Shown here one piece after another: positions 51,153 through 57,911 of a stretch of DNA of 57,911 nt. The stretch is from contig JAJDWE010000010.1 of the NCBI GenBank assembly GCA_022825725.1, forward strand, positions 1-57,911. The letters run 5' to 3'. Under the pieces are notes generated by a model. It was given only the letters and a program-made list of their open reading frames with translations, did no database searches and was not told the origin of the DNA. The position numbers and the translations under genes are program-made. Source of the stretch: Gemmatimonadota bacterium. GTDB lineage: Bacteria; Gemmatimonadota; Gemmatimonadetes; Palauibacterales; Palauibacteraceae. Each line of letters begins with the position of its first letter. Position 1 is the first letter of the stretch.

Positions 51153-52973
51153 CTACCGCGGGTTGGCGCCGGTGGTCCCGGCAGCGAGCGCGACGACCTC
51201 GATGGCGGCCTCGCGCATCGTCACCGCGAGCGTGCGTCCGTCGGGGCTCACGCTCGGCTGGAGGGCGCCGAGCGCGCCGGTCGTCACCTGGTCCGTCGCG
51301 CCGGTGGCGATATCCACCCGCCACACCTGGAAGGGCCCCGAGGCGTCGTTGCGCGAGTAGAAGAGCGACGCGCCGTCGGCGCTCCACTCGGGCGCGCTGT
51401 ACGGCTCGCCATTGACGAAGGAGACGACCGCCGTCGGGGTCCCTCCCTGGGCCGCCACCGTGTAGACAGTGACGCGTCCGTCCTCATACGAGCGTCCGTA
51501 GAACGCCAGCCGCTCGCCGTCCGGCGAGAAACGGGCTCCCATGGCGTAGCCCTCGAACCCGTCGAGCGGGACTCGGAGAGGTTCGGCGGCCGCGGTCCCC
51601 GTCACGGGATCGACGGCGACCGTGTAGACGGACCCCGGGTTCCCCTCGGACGGCGGGCCGTGGCTGCTGAAGGCGAGCGCCCGCCCGTCCGGGCTCCAAT
51701 CCGGCTCGCCGGTGTCCGCCCCGGGTCCGAACCGCGTGAGTCGTGTGGGCCGCTCGCTCCCGTCCACCGGGACGAGCCATACGTCGTCGCTCTGCTCCAG
51801 GTGCCCGTGGAAGGCGAGCCACCGGCCGTCGGGCGACCACGCGGCACCGTAGTCTTCGTGTTCCTCCGAGAGGAGCACTCGGGGCGCGCCGGCCGGTGCG
51901 CCGTCCGCGTCGAGGTCGAGGACGCCGAGGTCGAAGTCGATGGGCATGCGGACACGTCGCCAGGAGAAGGTGATGAACCCCAGTGCCCGTCCGGCCGGGT
52001 GCCAGGAAGGCAGGAAGGCGCTCGTGGCAGCGGCCGGCATCGCATCGGTGGGTTCCCCGCCGGTCACCGGCACGAGGCCCACGCTAGTGCGATTATGGTA
52101 CACGCTGAGGGCGACCCGGCCGTCGGCGAGCGGCGTGACCGCGAGCACGTCGCGGCCGCCGTGCTCCAGCCGTTCGACCGGGCTCCCGTCCAGCGGCACG
52201 CGCCAGGCGACGAAGAGCGAGTCGCCGATTCCCGCTGCCGCGAGATGGAGCGCGTCGCCGGTGGGGGACCACTCCACGCGGCGGTCCCAGTTGAGCTGGA
52301 GGCCGTCGGCGAGCGTGCGCGTCTCGCCCGTCGCGATCTCCGTCACGGCGAGGTCCGAGCGTGCGCCCGCGGCGCGATAGTACGCGACGGTGCTCCCGTC
52401 GGGAGATTGCGCGGGCGCCACCCATCCTCCGGCGCGGTCGACGAGCACGGATGTCGCGCCGCCGGGTCCCGGCGCATACGAGACCCACGCGGTATCGGCA
52501 CCCGCGTATCGAAGCGCGGTCACGGTCCCGTCGGGCCGCAATCGCGGATAGTCGATGCGTGCGTCCCCGGGGTCCACGATGCGCGACTCCCGGCCGGTCG
52601 TCGGGTCCAGCGTCCAGACCCCGTGGCGGTCGGACTGGCGGTCGACGTAAACGACGCGCGAACCGTCGGGCGACCAGGTCACCCGCGTCCGTCCTCCCGG
52701 GGTCCTCGTCATCGCTCGGCCGACCCCGGTCGCCACGTCGTAGACCGTCAGCGACCTCTTGTCCGCGGCATAGTCGGCGAATACGACGCGATCGCCGGCA
52801 GGTGACGGAATGCCCGGGTAGGCATCGTAGAGGTCCGTAGGGACGTGTCGCGCGAGCACGCCGTCCGAGAACTCTTCGACCTCGCTTCCGCACGCCGCCG
52901 CCGCGAGGAGCGGCGCAGCCGCAAGCACAAGCCTGAACCTGCCGCCACGCGGCCCGCCGAGGGTGAAGCTCAT
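51153..52973 (-). CDS. TolB-like PD40 beta-propeller lipoprotein
   Basis: 606 residues with a lipoprotein signal ending LLAAAAC. Repeated PD40/WD40-like units with WSPDGSRVVYVD, WSPTGDALHLAA, WSPDGRWLAFHG, WSPDGRALAFSS and FSPDGERLAFYG indicate two stacked propellers. These resemble the TolB C-terminal domain and dipeptidyl-peptidase IV propellers, but no peptidase domain follows. Likely a periplasmic binding or scaffold protein. Confidence 0.88.
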   Translation of the reverse strand: MSFTLGGPRGGRFRLVLAAAPLLAAAACGSEVEEFSDGVLARHVPTDLYDAYPGIPSPAGDRVVFADYAADKRSLTVYDVATGVGRAMTRTPGGRTRVTWSPDGSRVVYVDRQSDRHGVWTLDPTTGRESRIVDPGDARIDYPRLRPDGTVTALRYAGADTAWVSYAPGPGGATSVLVDRAGGWVAPAQSPDGSTVAYYRAAGARSDLAVTEIATGETRTLADGLQLNWDRRVEWSPTGDALHLAAAGIGDSLFVAWRVPLDGSPVERLEHGGRDVLAVTPLADGRVALSVYHNRTSVGLVPVTGGEPTDAMPAAATSAFLPSWHPAGRALGFITFSWRRVRMPIDFDLGVLDLDADGAPAGAPRVLLSEEHEDYGAAWSPDGRWLAFHGHLEQSDDVWLVPVDGSERPTRLTRFGPGADTGEPDWSPDGRALAFSSHGPPSEGNPGSVYTVAVDPVTGTAAAEPLRVPLDGFEGYAMGARFSPDGERLAFYGRSYEDGRVTVYTVAAQGGTPTAVVSFVNGEPYSAPEWSADGASLFYSRNDASGPFQVWRVDIATGATDQVTTGALGALQPSVSPDGRTLAVTMREAAIEVVALAAGTTGANPR

Positions 52974-53104
52974 CCGATCTCCTTCCGGTCACGTGACTTC
53001 ACACGCACCGAGACCTCATCATTGTCTTCATCGGGCGGCGGACGATATTCGTCGTGAGTCGCGACCGTCAACGGACATCACGCGTTCCCGGAGCCTCATG
53101 TACC

Positions 53105-53539
53105 ATGGCCGGCAATTCGACTTCACCTGATGCGATCGACCGAACGATCGAGCTGGACGCCTCGCCCGCCCGCGTGTGGGTGGCGCTCGCCGATCCCGAG
53201 GGGCTGGCCTCGTGGTTCCCCGACCGGGTCGAGGGACTCGCGCCGGAAGAGGGCGCGACGGGCTGGCTCGTGTGGGATAGGCACGGCCGGTACGCGATCG
53301 CGATCGAGTGGATGGAGGCCGGCCGCCGGCTCGTGTGGCGTTGGGCCCGGAAGCCGGAGACCCCCCTCGAGGGCGGCTACAACACGACCGTCGAGTGGAC
53401 GCTCACCGAGCGCGAGGGCGGCGGGACGATCCTGCGCCTCGTCGAGAGCGGCTTCCGAACCGAGAGCGACCGCCAGGACAACGTCGGCGGCTGGGAGCAC
53501 GAACTCGGCGAACTCGCCGACTACCTCGCGACCGCCTGA
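53105..53539 (+). CDS. SRPBCC / AHSA1-like protein
   Basis: 144 residues from ATG 53105 (an upstream GTG at 53054 is in frame but adds only a poorly conserved Arg-rich stretch). The START-like fold is indicated by TIELDASPARVWVALADPEGLASWFPD, then LVWDRHGRYAIAIEWMEAGRRLVWRW and TTVEWTLTEREGGGTILRLVESGF, with the terminal helix GGWEHELGELADYL. AHSA1-type domains bind hydrophobic ligands or assist Hsp90-like chaperones. The gene is monocistronic. Confidence 0.85.
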   Translation: MAGNSTSPDAIDRTIELDASPARVWVALADPEGLASWFPDRVEGLAPEEGATGWLVWDRHGRYAIAIEWMEAGRRLVWRWARKPETPLEGGYNTTVEWTLTEREGGGTILRLVESGFRTESDRQDNVGGWEHELGELADYLATA

Positions 53540-53578
53540 CGCCCTCCCGTCCGACGCGCGGCTGGCCGGCGGTTCCCC

Positions 53579-54727
53579 CTACGACTTCGGGATGTCCTTG
53601 CCGGGATCCACGAAGGGGCGGGGCACGACCGTGGCGTCGCGTTCTCCGTCCGGCGTCGTCACGCTCAGCCGCGTGCCCAACTCTCCGGAGGCGGCCGGCA
53701 CCAGGGCGTAGCCGATGTTCCGTCCGAGACGGGGCGAGTGGACGGCGGAAGTCACGAAGCCGATCTCCTCTCCGTCCCGGCTCACCGGCCAGCGGTCCAT
53801 GTTCAGGTCGAGCGGGGCGCCCGAGATCTCGATGCCGGCGAGGAGCCGCCGGGGGCCCTCATCGGCGATCCGGGCCAGCGCCTCGCGGCCGATGAAGTCG
53901 CCCTCCTGGTCGAAATCGACCTGCCAGCCGAGCCCGACCTCGTACGGGTTCGTGTCGAGCGTCATGTCGATGCCGTAGTTGAGGATGCCGGCTTCGATGC
54001 GGCGGATGTCCGACGGACCCGTGGGAGAGATGCCCAGGTCTCGGCCCGCCTCCATCACGCGGTCCCAGAGTTCGACGCCCCGGCTCCCGTCCCTCAGGTA
54101 GATCTCGTAGCCGACCTCGCCGCTCCACCCCGTGCGCGTCACGACCACCGGGATGCCGTCCAGATCCGTCTCCAGGAACCAGTAGTAGCGGAGGTTGAGG
54201 ACTTCCTCCCCGAAGAGCCGCCGCACGACCTCCTTCGATTTGGGGCCCTGCACCTGCATTGGCGAGACGTCCGGCTCGCGGATCTCGACATCGAGGCCGG
54301 CGTTGAGCGCGATGCCTTTCGCGTACAGCAGGACATCGCTGTCCGCCAGCGCGAGCCAGAAGTGGTTCTCGCCGAGGCGCAGCAGCACGGGATCGTTCAC
54401 GATGCCGCCGTCCCCGGCGCCGATGAGGACGTATTTCCCCTGTCCGACGGCGCACTTCGACAGGTCCCTGGGGGTGAGCAGGTTCGTGAACTCGAAGGCG
54501 TCCGGCCCCGTGATCTCCACCTGCCGCTCGACGCTCACGTCCCACACCGTGACGCCGGTCAGGAGCTTCTCGTACTCCGCGTGCAGGTCGTCGTACCGGG
54601 TGGGGAGAAACATGTGGTTGTAGACGGTATAACTCCGGCACCCGTCCCGGAGGGTGGCCTCGAAGTAGGGGGAGCGCCGGAGGCGGGCTCCGCGCTGGAT
54701 CAAGGCCATGTCGAAGGTCTCGGTCAT
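53579..54727 (-). CDS. GcvT-family aminomethyltransferase, DmdA-like
   Basis: 382 residues with GGAGGG before the start. The GcvT fold binds tetrahydrofolate and takes a methyl or aminomethyl group. Several stretches recall DMSP demethylase DmdA more than glycine-cleavage GcvT: SYTVYNHMFLPT, WDVSVERQVE, LLTPRDLSKC, GIVNDPVLLRL and VQGPKSKEVVRRLFG. DmdA converts dimethylsulfoniopropionate to methylmercaptopropionate, transferring a methyl to THF. Because several non-DmdA relatives share these blocks, the substrate should be treated as open. No dmdB/C genes are nearby. It follows the Tat aminotransferase gene on the same strand by about 150 nt. Confidence 0.82.
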   Translation of the reverse strand: MTETFDMALIQRGARLRRSPYFEATLRDGCRSYTVYNHMFLPTRYDDLHAEYEKLLTGVTVWDVSVERQVEITGPDAFEFTNLLTPRDLSKCAVGQGKYVLIGAGDGGIVNDPVLLRLGENHFWLALADSDVLLYAKGIALNAGLDVEIREPDVSPMQVQGPKSKEVVRRLFGEEVLNLRYYWFLETDLDGIPVVVTRTGWSGEVGYEIYLRDGSRGVELWDRVMEAGRDLGISPTGPSDIRRIEAGILNYGIDMTLDTNPYEVGLGWQVDFDQEGDFIGREALARIADEGPRRLLAGIEISGAPLDLNMDRWPVSRDGEEIGFVTSAVHSPRLGRNIGYALVPAASGELGTRLSVTTPDGERDATVVPRPFVDPGKDIPKS

Positions 54728-54876
54728 GAAGGTTATCCCTCCGGTCTACGGGTCGGGTCGGTGTTCTCGAGACGGAATCGGCTGGATTGCCGGCAGCCGG
54801 TCAGGCGGCATCCGTGCCGGTATCGGGGGGTGCGATACCGACACGGGCCATAGGGTAACGAGTTCGACGATTACCG

Positions 54877-56181
54877 TCAGGCGGGGATGCCTTGCTTCAC
54901 GGCTCGGGTCATTGCGTCCACGAAGCGGTCGAGTTCCTCGAGCGTCGTGTAGGTGGACGGCGAGATCCGCAGGCCCGTGAACTCGGCGTGGTTGATGCCG
55001 ACGGTGAAGATCCGGTGCTTGTTCCAGAGCCAGTTGCGGAGCGCGCTCGTGTCGATCCCCTCGACCTGGACGTTCGCGATCCCGCACGCGAAGCCGGGCT
55101 TGAGGCTCGTGTTGAGGCGCACCCGGTCGTGCTCCAGGAGCTGTTCGGCCCAGTAGTTCCGCAGATGGACGAGCCGCGCCTCCTTGCGCTCGCCGCCGAC
55201 GAGCTGGTGGAAGGTGAGCGCTTCGCCGATGGCGAGGAAGTTGGCCTCGGGGTGCGTGCCGATCGCCTCGAACTTGCGGATGTCGTCGTTGCTGCTCTCG
55301 GGCGCGGCCTGCAGCGGCCAGATCTCGGGGATCTTCTCCCTCCTCACGTAGAGGAGGCCCGTGCCGACGGGGGCGTGCAGCCACTTGTGGAGGCTCACCG
55401 CGTAGTTGTCGCAGTTGAGCTCCGAGAGCGTAAAGTCATGGTGCGCCATCGAATGTGCGCCATCGACGATGACCGGAACGTCGTAGCCGCGCGCCATCTC
55501 CACGACCTCGCGGACGGGGAGAATCTGCCCCGTGATATTGATCATGTGGCACATGAGGATGAGGCGCGTGCGATCGGTGATCTGCTCCTCGAACAGCCGC
55601 ACGATCTCCGCCGGGTCCTCGGCCGGGATCGGGATCTTGAACTGCTTCATCACGATCCCCTCGCGGCGCTCGCGCTGCTGGAAGGTCGTGATCATGCGCC
55701 CGTAATCCTGCGTCGTCGTCACGACTTCGTCGCCGCGCTGGAGATCGTAGCCGTTCTGCAGGATCTGGAGGCCCTCCGACGCGTTGCGCGTGATCGCGAC
55801 CTCCTCCGGGTCCACGTCCCACTGCCGGGCGAGGCGGGCGCGGACGCCCTCACGCTGCGGCTCGAGGATCTGCCACCCGTTGTAGACGGGGATCTGGTTG
55901 GCGAAGTCGAGGTCCCGCTTCATCGCCTCGAGGACGTGGGCGGGCGTCGGGCTCACGCCCCCGTTGTTGAGGTTGACGAGGGAACGGTCGGTCGTGAACG
56001 CCTTCTGGATCTCGAGCCAGAACTCCTCGTCGCGCGCGATCTCCTCGGGGGAGCCGGGCGTGCGCGAAGCCTCGCGGGCGGCGGCGATGGCGGTGTTCCA
56101 CTTCGTCGGAACCATGGTCATGGCTCCCGCGGCTGCGGCGGAGCCTCCGAGGCGGGCGAGGAATCGTCGGCGGGTGGGCAT
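54877..56181 (-). CDS. Tat-exported class V aminotransferase (isopenicillin-N-epimerase-like)
   Basis: 434 residues. The N-terminus MPTRRRFLARLGG and a hydrophobic Ala-rich helix form a twin-arginine signal, so the PLP enzyme is exported already folded. Active-site elements: RNASEGLQ (phosphate cup), VIVDGAHSMAHHD (Asp and adjacent His) and the PLP-binding Lys in VSLHKWLHAPVGTG. Fold-type I class V members include cysteine desulfurases, kynureninases and epimerases. There is no catalytic Cys loop typical of IscS. Its periplasmic substrate is unknown. It lies 125 nt downstream of the UGSC gene. Confidence 0.88.
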   Translation of the reverse strand: MPTRRRFLARLGGSAAAAGAMTMVPTKWNTAIAAAREASRTPGSPEEIARDEEFWLEIQKAFTTDRSLVNLNNGGVSPTPAHVLEAMKRDLDFANQIPVYNGWQILEPQREGVRARLARQWDVDPEEVAITRNASEGLQILQNGYDLQRGDEVVTTTQDYGRMITTFQQRERREGIVMKQFKIPIPAEDPAEIVRLFEEQITDRTRLILMCHMINITGQILPVREVVEMARGYDVPVIVDGAHSMAHHDFTLSELNCDNYAVSLHKWLHAPVGTGLLYVRREKIPEIWPLQAAPESSNDDIRKFEAIGTHPEANFLAIGEALTFHQLVGGERKEARLVHLRNYWAEQLLEHDRVRLNTSLKPGFACGIANVQVEGIDTSALRNWLWNKHRIFTVGINHAEFTGLRISPSTYTTLEELDRFVDAMTRAVKQGIPA

Positions 56182-56306
56182 GCGGCCTCCTGGCTGGTTA
56201 GGCGCGGTCGTCGCCTTTCAATGCTGCTGCCAAATAGACGGTTTTCGGCGCCGCGAGCAAGTCCGGAACCGCCGGCGCCGGGCTCGCAGGCTGCCCGCCC
56301 CGCGCG

Positions 56307-56861
56307 TCAGTCCCGCGTCGTGATCATGGCCAGGATCGGGTCGATCGCTTCCTCGGCCAGTTGCTCGAGTTCGGCGGGCGTACGGTTCTGGATGGGGTGC
56401 GGGACCCACACGATGCCGGGTTCGAAGCCCAGCGAGCGCGACTGGCTGCGGGCCGCCGCCTCGAACTCCGTCGTGACGACGAAACAGCCGGGGATCCCTC
56501 GTTCGTCCAGGTCTTTGAGGTCGTGCAGACCGCACGACGTGCAGGACCCTCAATCGGCCAGCGCCTGCACGACGACATCAGCCTCCGTGGCGATCCTCTG
56601 CAGGAGTTCAGTGGGTGCGCGCCGCGCGTTGGTCGGCTTGTCCGTGCGGATCGTCTCGATGCCGCGCACCTCCAGCCGCGCCTTCACGTGGTCGAGGAAC
56701 TCGTCGCTGCGGAGCTTGCCGATCCCCTGGAGCGCGACGACCCGTCCTTCGAGCGACGGCGGCGGCGTGCGTCGGGGCCGCATCTCCGGGGCGAGTTCGG
56801 AAGTGGGATCGTGGAGGACGGTGGCCGGCGTTGCCGGGCTCGCCGCGGTTGAAGCGGTCAT
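56307..56861 (-). CDS. UGSC-family selenoprotein (in-frame UGA read as selenocysteine)
   Basis: 184 residues when UGA at 56552-56550 is decoded as selenocysteine 104. Start is ATG 56861, overlapping the upstream stop as ATGA; the end is TGA at 56309-56307. The frame around the UGA is continuous and conserved: VVVQALAD-U-GSCTSCGLHDL, then ERGIPGCFVVTTEF. U-G-S-C-T is the name-giving motif of the UGSC family, in which Sec or Cys occupies the first position. Sec104 and Cys107 form a U-x-x-C redox pair, and Cys110 is nearby. Sequence after the UGA codes for a fold-consistent C-terminal 80 residues. A SECIS-like hairpin lies 11 nt downstream. The role is unknown; the coupled upstream protein is the probable partner. 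Confidence 0.85.
56510..56552 (-). promoter_or_regulatory. Bacterial SECIS-type element with its UGA codon
   Basis: On the coding strand the UGA (56552-56550) is followed after 11 nt by GTCGTGC-GGTCT-GCACGAC (56538-56520). The stem is seven perfect pairs and the loop is five bases opening with two G. GGTC and GACC further out (56548-56545 and 56513-56510) can extend the stem. Apical loop position (about 18 nt after the UGA), size and leading G fit the bacterial SECIS rule for SelB recruitment. Confidence 0.75.
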
Positions 56862-57911
56862 GTCTCGATCTCTCTCGTGATGGGGTGTGAGTGCTGCCAG
56901 GCGCGGCCGCCGGGCCAGCCGGCGAGGATCGCGGAGTACAGACCGGCCGCGCCGCCGGCCCGGGCGAGGAGCAGTCCGCCGGGCGGAAACTTGGGCACGT
57001 GGCGGCGCGTCTCCGAGTCCGGCACGCCCTCCGCGAGGCCGCCGGCGCCGCGGGTCACGTCGCCCAGCGGACGCGTCGTCGCCTCGAGGAGCGCCTCGGT
57101 GATCCGCGCCCGGCCCCAGCCCGCCTCCCGGTAGATGGCGTAGTGCTCCGGCGAGAGGAGGAGCACGGCGTGCGCCCACTCGCAGATCTTCGGATGACAG
57201 ACGGCGAGCAGGCACGCGGCGAGCGAAGCGGTCAGTTCCTCGGGCGTCCGGGAGGCCTGGTCCATGATCCCCTGCACGCCCTCGCCCTGGAAGAGCGTGA
57301 CGGCGTCGGTCCCCCGGGGGAGGCCGCGCGAGACTGAGAGCGGCTCCCACTCCTCGTCCGACTCGTCCTCGGCGAAGCAGAAGGTGTACTTGCTCGGCGC
57401 GCCGAAGGTGGAACGGTCGATCTCGCCGGGACGCCCGCCGCCCACGTTGTGCACGATGAGGTTGAGGGCGCGCCCAATGGTCGCGTTGGCCCGGTTCCCC
57501 TGTCCGAGGACGTTGAGCCCCGAGTTCATCCCGATCCGACGCGCGATGGGGCCGTTCACGATGATGAGTGGGGCGGTGAAGCAGGTGCTGCACAGGATCC
57601 CGTGCAGCGTGAAGTCGGGATCGAGCGCCGCCTCGAGCGCCGCGAGCAGGACGGGCATGTACTCCGGCTTGCAGCCCGCGAGCACGGCGTTGATCGCCAC
57701 CTTCTCCACTGTGCATTCCGCATAGTCGGGCGGCACGGTCCCCACGATCTCGCCAGGAGGCCGCACTGTGCCCGAGAGCATCCGCAGGATCCGCTCCGGG
57801 GTTGGGGGGACGACCGGAAGCCCGTCCGTCCAGCCGCGGTCGAAGCACGCTTCCACGGCATCGGCGTGCGGCTCCAGCGCTACCCGCCTTGCCTCCAGGC
57901 CCGTATCCCCG
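56858..57911 (-). CDS. UGSC-partner protein, 5' part beyond the window
   Basis: At least 350 residues. The reading frame stays open from the GTG at 57856 to the window edge (57911), so the start probably lies outside. Recognisable blocks are GWTDGLPVVPPTPERI, AINAVLAGCKPEYMPVLLAAL, HGILCSTCFTAPLIIVNGP (a CxxC), GQGNRANATIGRALNLIVHN and GGGRPGEIDRSTFG. The ATGA overlap with the UGSC selenoprotein gene implies stoichiometric translation. I know no biochemical function. Cys residues in CSTC make it a candidate to exchange electrons or ligands with the selenoprotein; this is inference. Confidence 0.8.
   Translation of the reverse strand, partial: GDTGLEARRVALEPHADAVEACFDRGWTDGLPVVPPTPERILRMLSGTVRPPGEIVGTVPPDYAECTVEKVAINAVLAGCKPEYMPVLLAALEAALDPDFTLHGILCSTCFTAPLIIVNGPIARRIGMNSGLNVLGQGNRANATIGRALNLIVHNVGGGRPGEIDRSTFGAPSKYTFCFAEDESDEEWEPLSVSRGLPRGTDAVTLFQGEGVQGIMDQASRTPEELTASLAACLLAVCHPKICEWAHAVLLLSPEHYAIYREAGWGRARITEALLEATTRPLGDVTRGAGGLAEGVPDSETRRHVPKFPPGGLLLARAGGAAGLYSAILAGWPGGRAWQHSHPITREIET

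Noticed and set aside
56550-56861. Reading the UGSC gene as a 103-residue protein ending at the UGA
   Set aside because: The motif GSCTSC and conserved-looking sequence continue in frame, and a SECIS-type hairpin follows; a plain stop does not explain these.
54892-56880. Plus-strand frame of 662 codons opposite the aminotransferase and UGSC genes
   Set aside because: No signal, motif or ribosome site; the minus strand carries recognised families.

Overview
The window is about 58 kb of GC-rich bacterial chromosome with densely packed genes. It has many GTG starts, many ATGA/GTGA stop-start overlaps, lipoprotein and Tat signals, and outer-membrane barrels, so the host is a diderm. The gene mix fits a marine, possibly host-associated Gemmatimonadota-like lineage (for example the sponge-associated Palauibacter type): BNR-repeat giants, six-bladed propeller lipoproteins, D-aminoacylase, Tat aminotransferase, aconitase X and a DmdA-like protein. 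This placement is inferred from gene style; no rRNA or ribosomal marker is present.

Region 1 (1-14,600) is an accessory island, visibly less GC-rich and less tightly packed than the rest. It opens with terminal-repeat-like DNA resembling the end of an IS21-type element. Two convergent leucine-rich-repeat lipoproteins follow, each fused to a different metzincin protease. Next come a decayed copy of a secreted Ig-like lipoprotein, a LuxR-type two-component system, a small Cys-rich lipoprotein, the intact HExxH/collagen-like lipoprotein with its secreted partner gene, a strong terminator, and an LRR relic behind an AT-rich patch. The non-coding DNA carries clusters of a GGGGA-N-TCCC motif at 22-24 bp spacing, next to the two-component system and upstream of both lipoprotein genes.

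Region 2 (14,600-32,430) is a chromosomal backbone: pdxH, an NSS symporter, a SulP/STAS transporter, an outer-membrane protein with a lipoprotein, an alkaline-phosphatase-fold hydrolase, and a chain of mostly coupled genes. That chain holds a Tat aspartylglucosaminidase-like hydrolase, a GNAT, a BsuPI-like lipoprotein, an M28 peptidase, an unknown anchored protein, a micro-membrane protein, an SSS symporter, a cyclase-family hydrolase, two tandem paralogues of unknown function and a DoxX-like protein. On the opposite strand lie a propeller lipoprotein and a frameshifted DUF1295 gene.

Region 3 (32,430-54,850) holds a 1,059-residue BNR/sortilin-like protein, D-aminoacylase, CapA-like protein, a DUF4143 ATPase behind a perfect palindrome, an Asp/Glu-hydantoin racemase divergent from both aconitase-X subunits, an MscS-type protein, an M20 amidohydrolase, a DUF481 barrel, SRAP, nitrilase-fold amidase, alpha/beta hydrolase, a Phd/VapC pair, HAD dehalogenase, NudC, a PD40 propeller, an AHSA1-like protein and a DmdA-like GcvT protein. 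Amide, isopeptide, D-amino-acid and possibly hydroxyproline scavenging is a recurring theme.

Region 4 (54,877-57,911) contains the most notable item. A UGSC-family gene is interrupted by one in-frame UGA at codon 104, and a bacterial SECIS-type hairpin lies at the right distance downstream, so this is very probably a selenoprotein. It is translationally coupled to a partner gene that runs off the window edge. A Tat-exported class V aminotransferase follows on the same strand.
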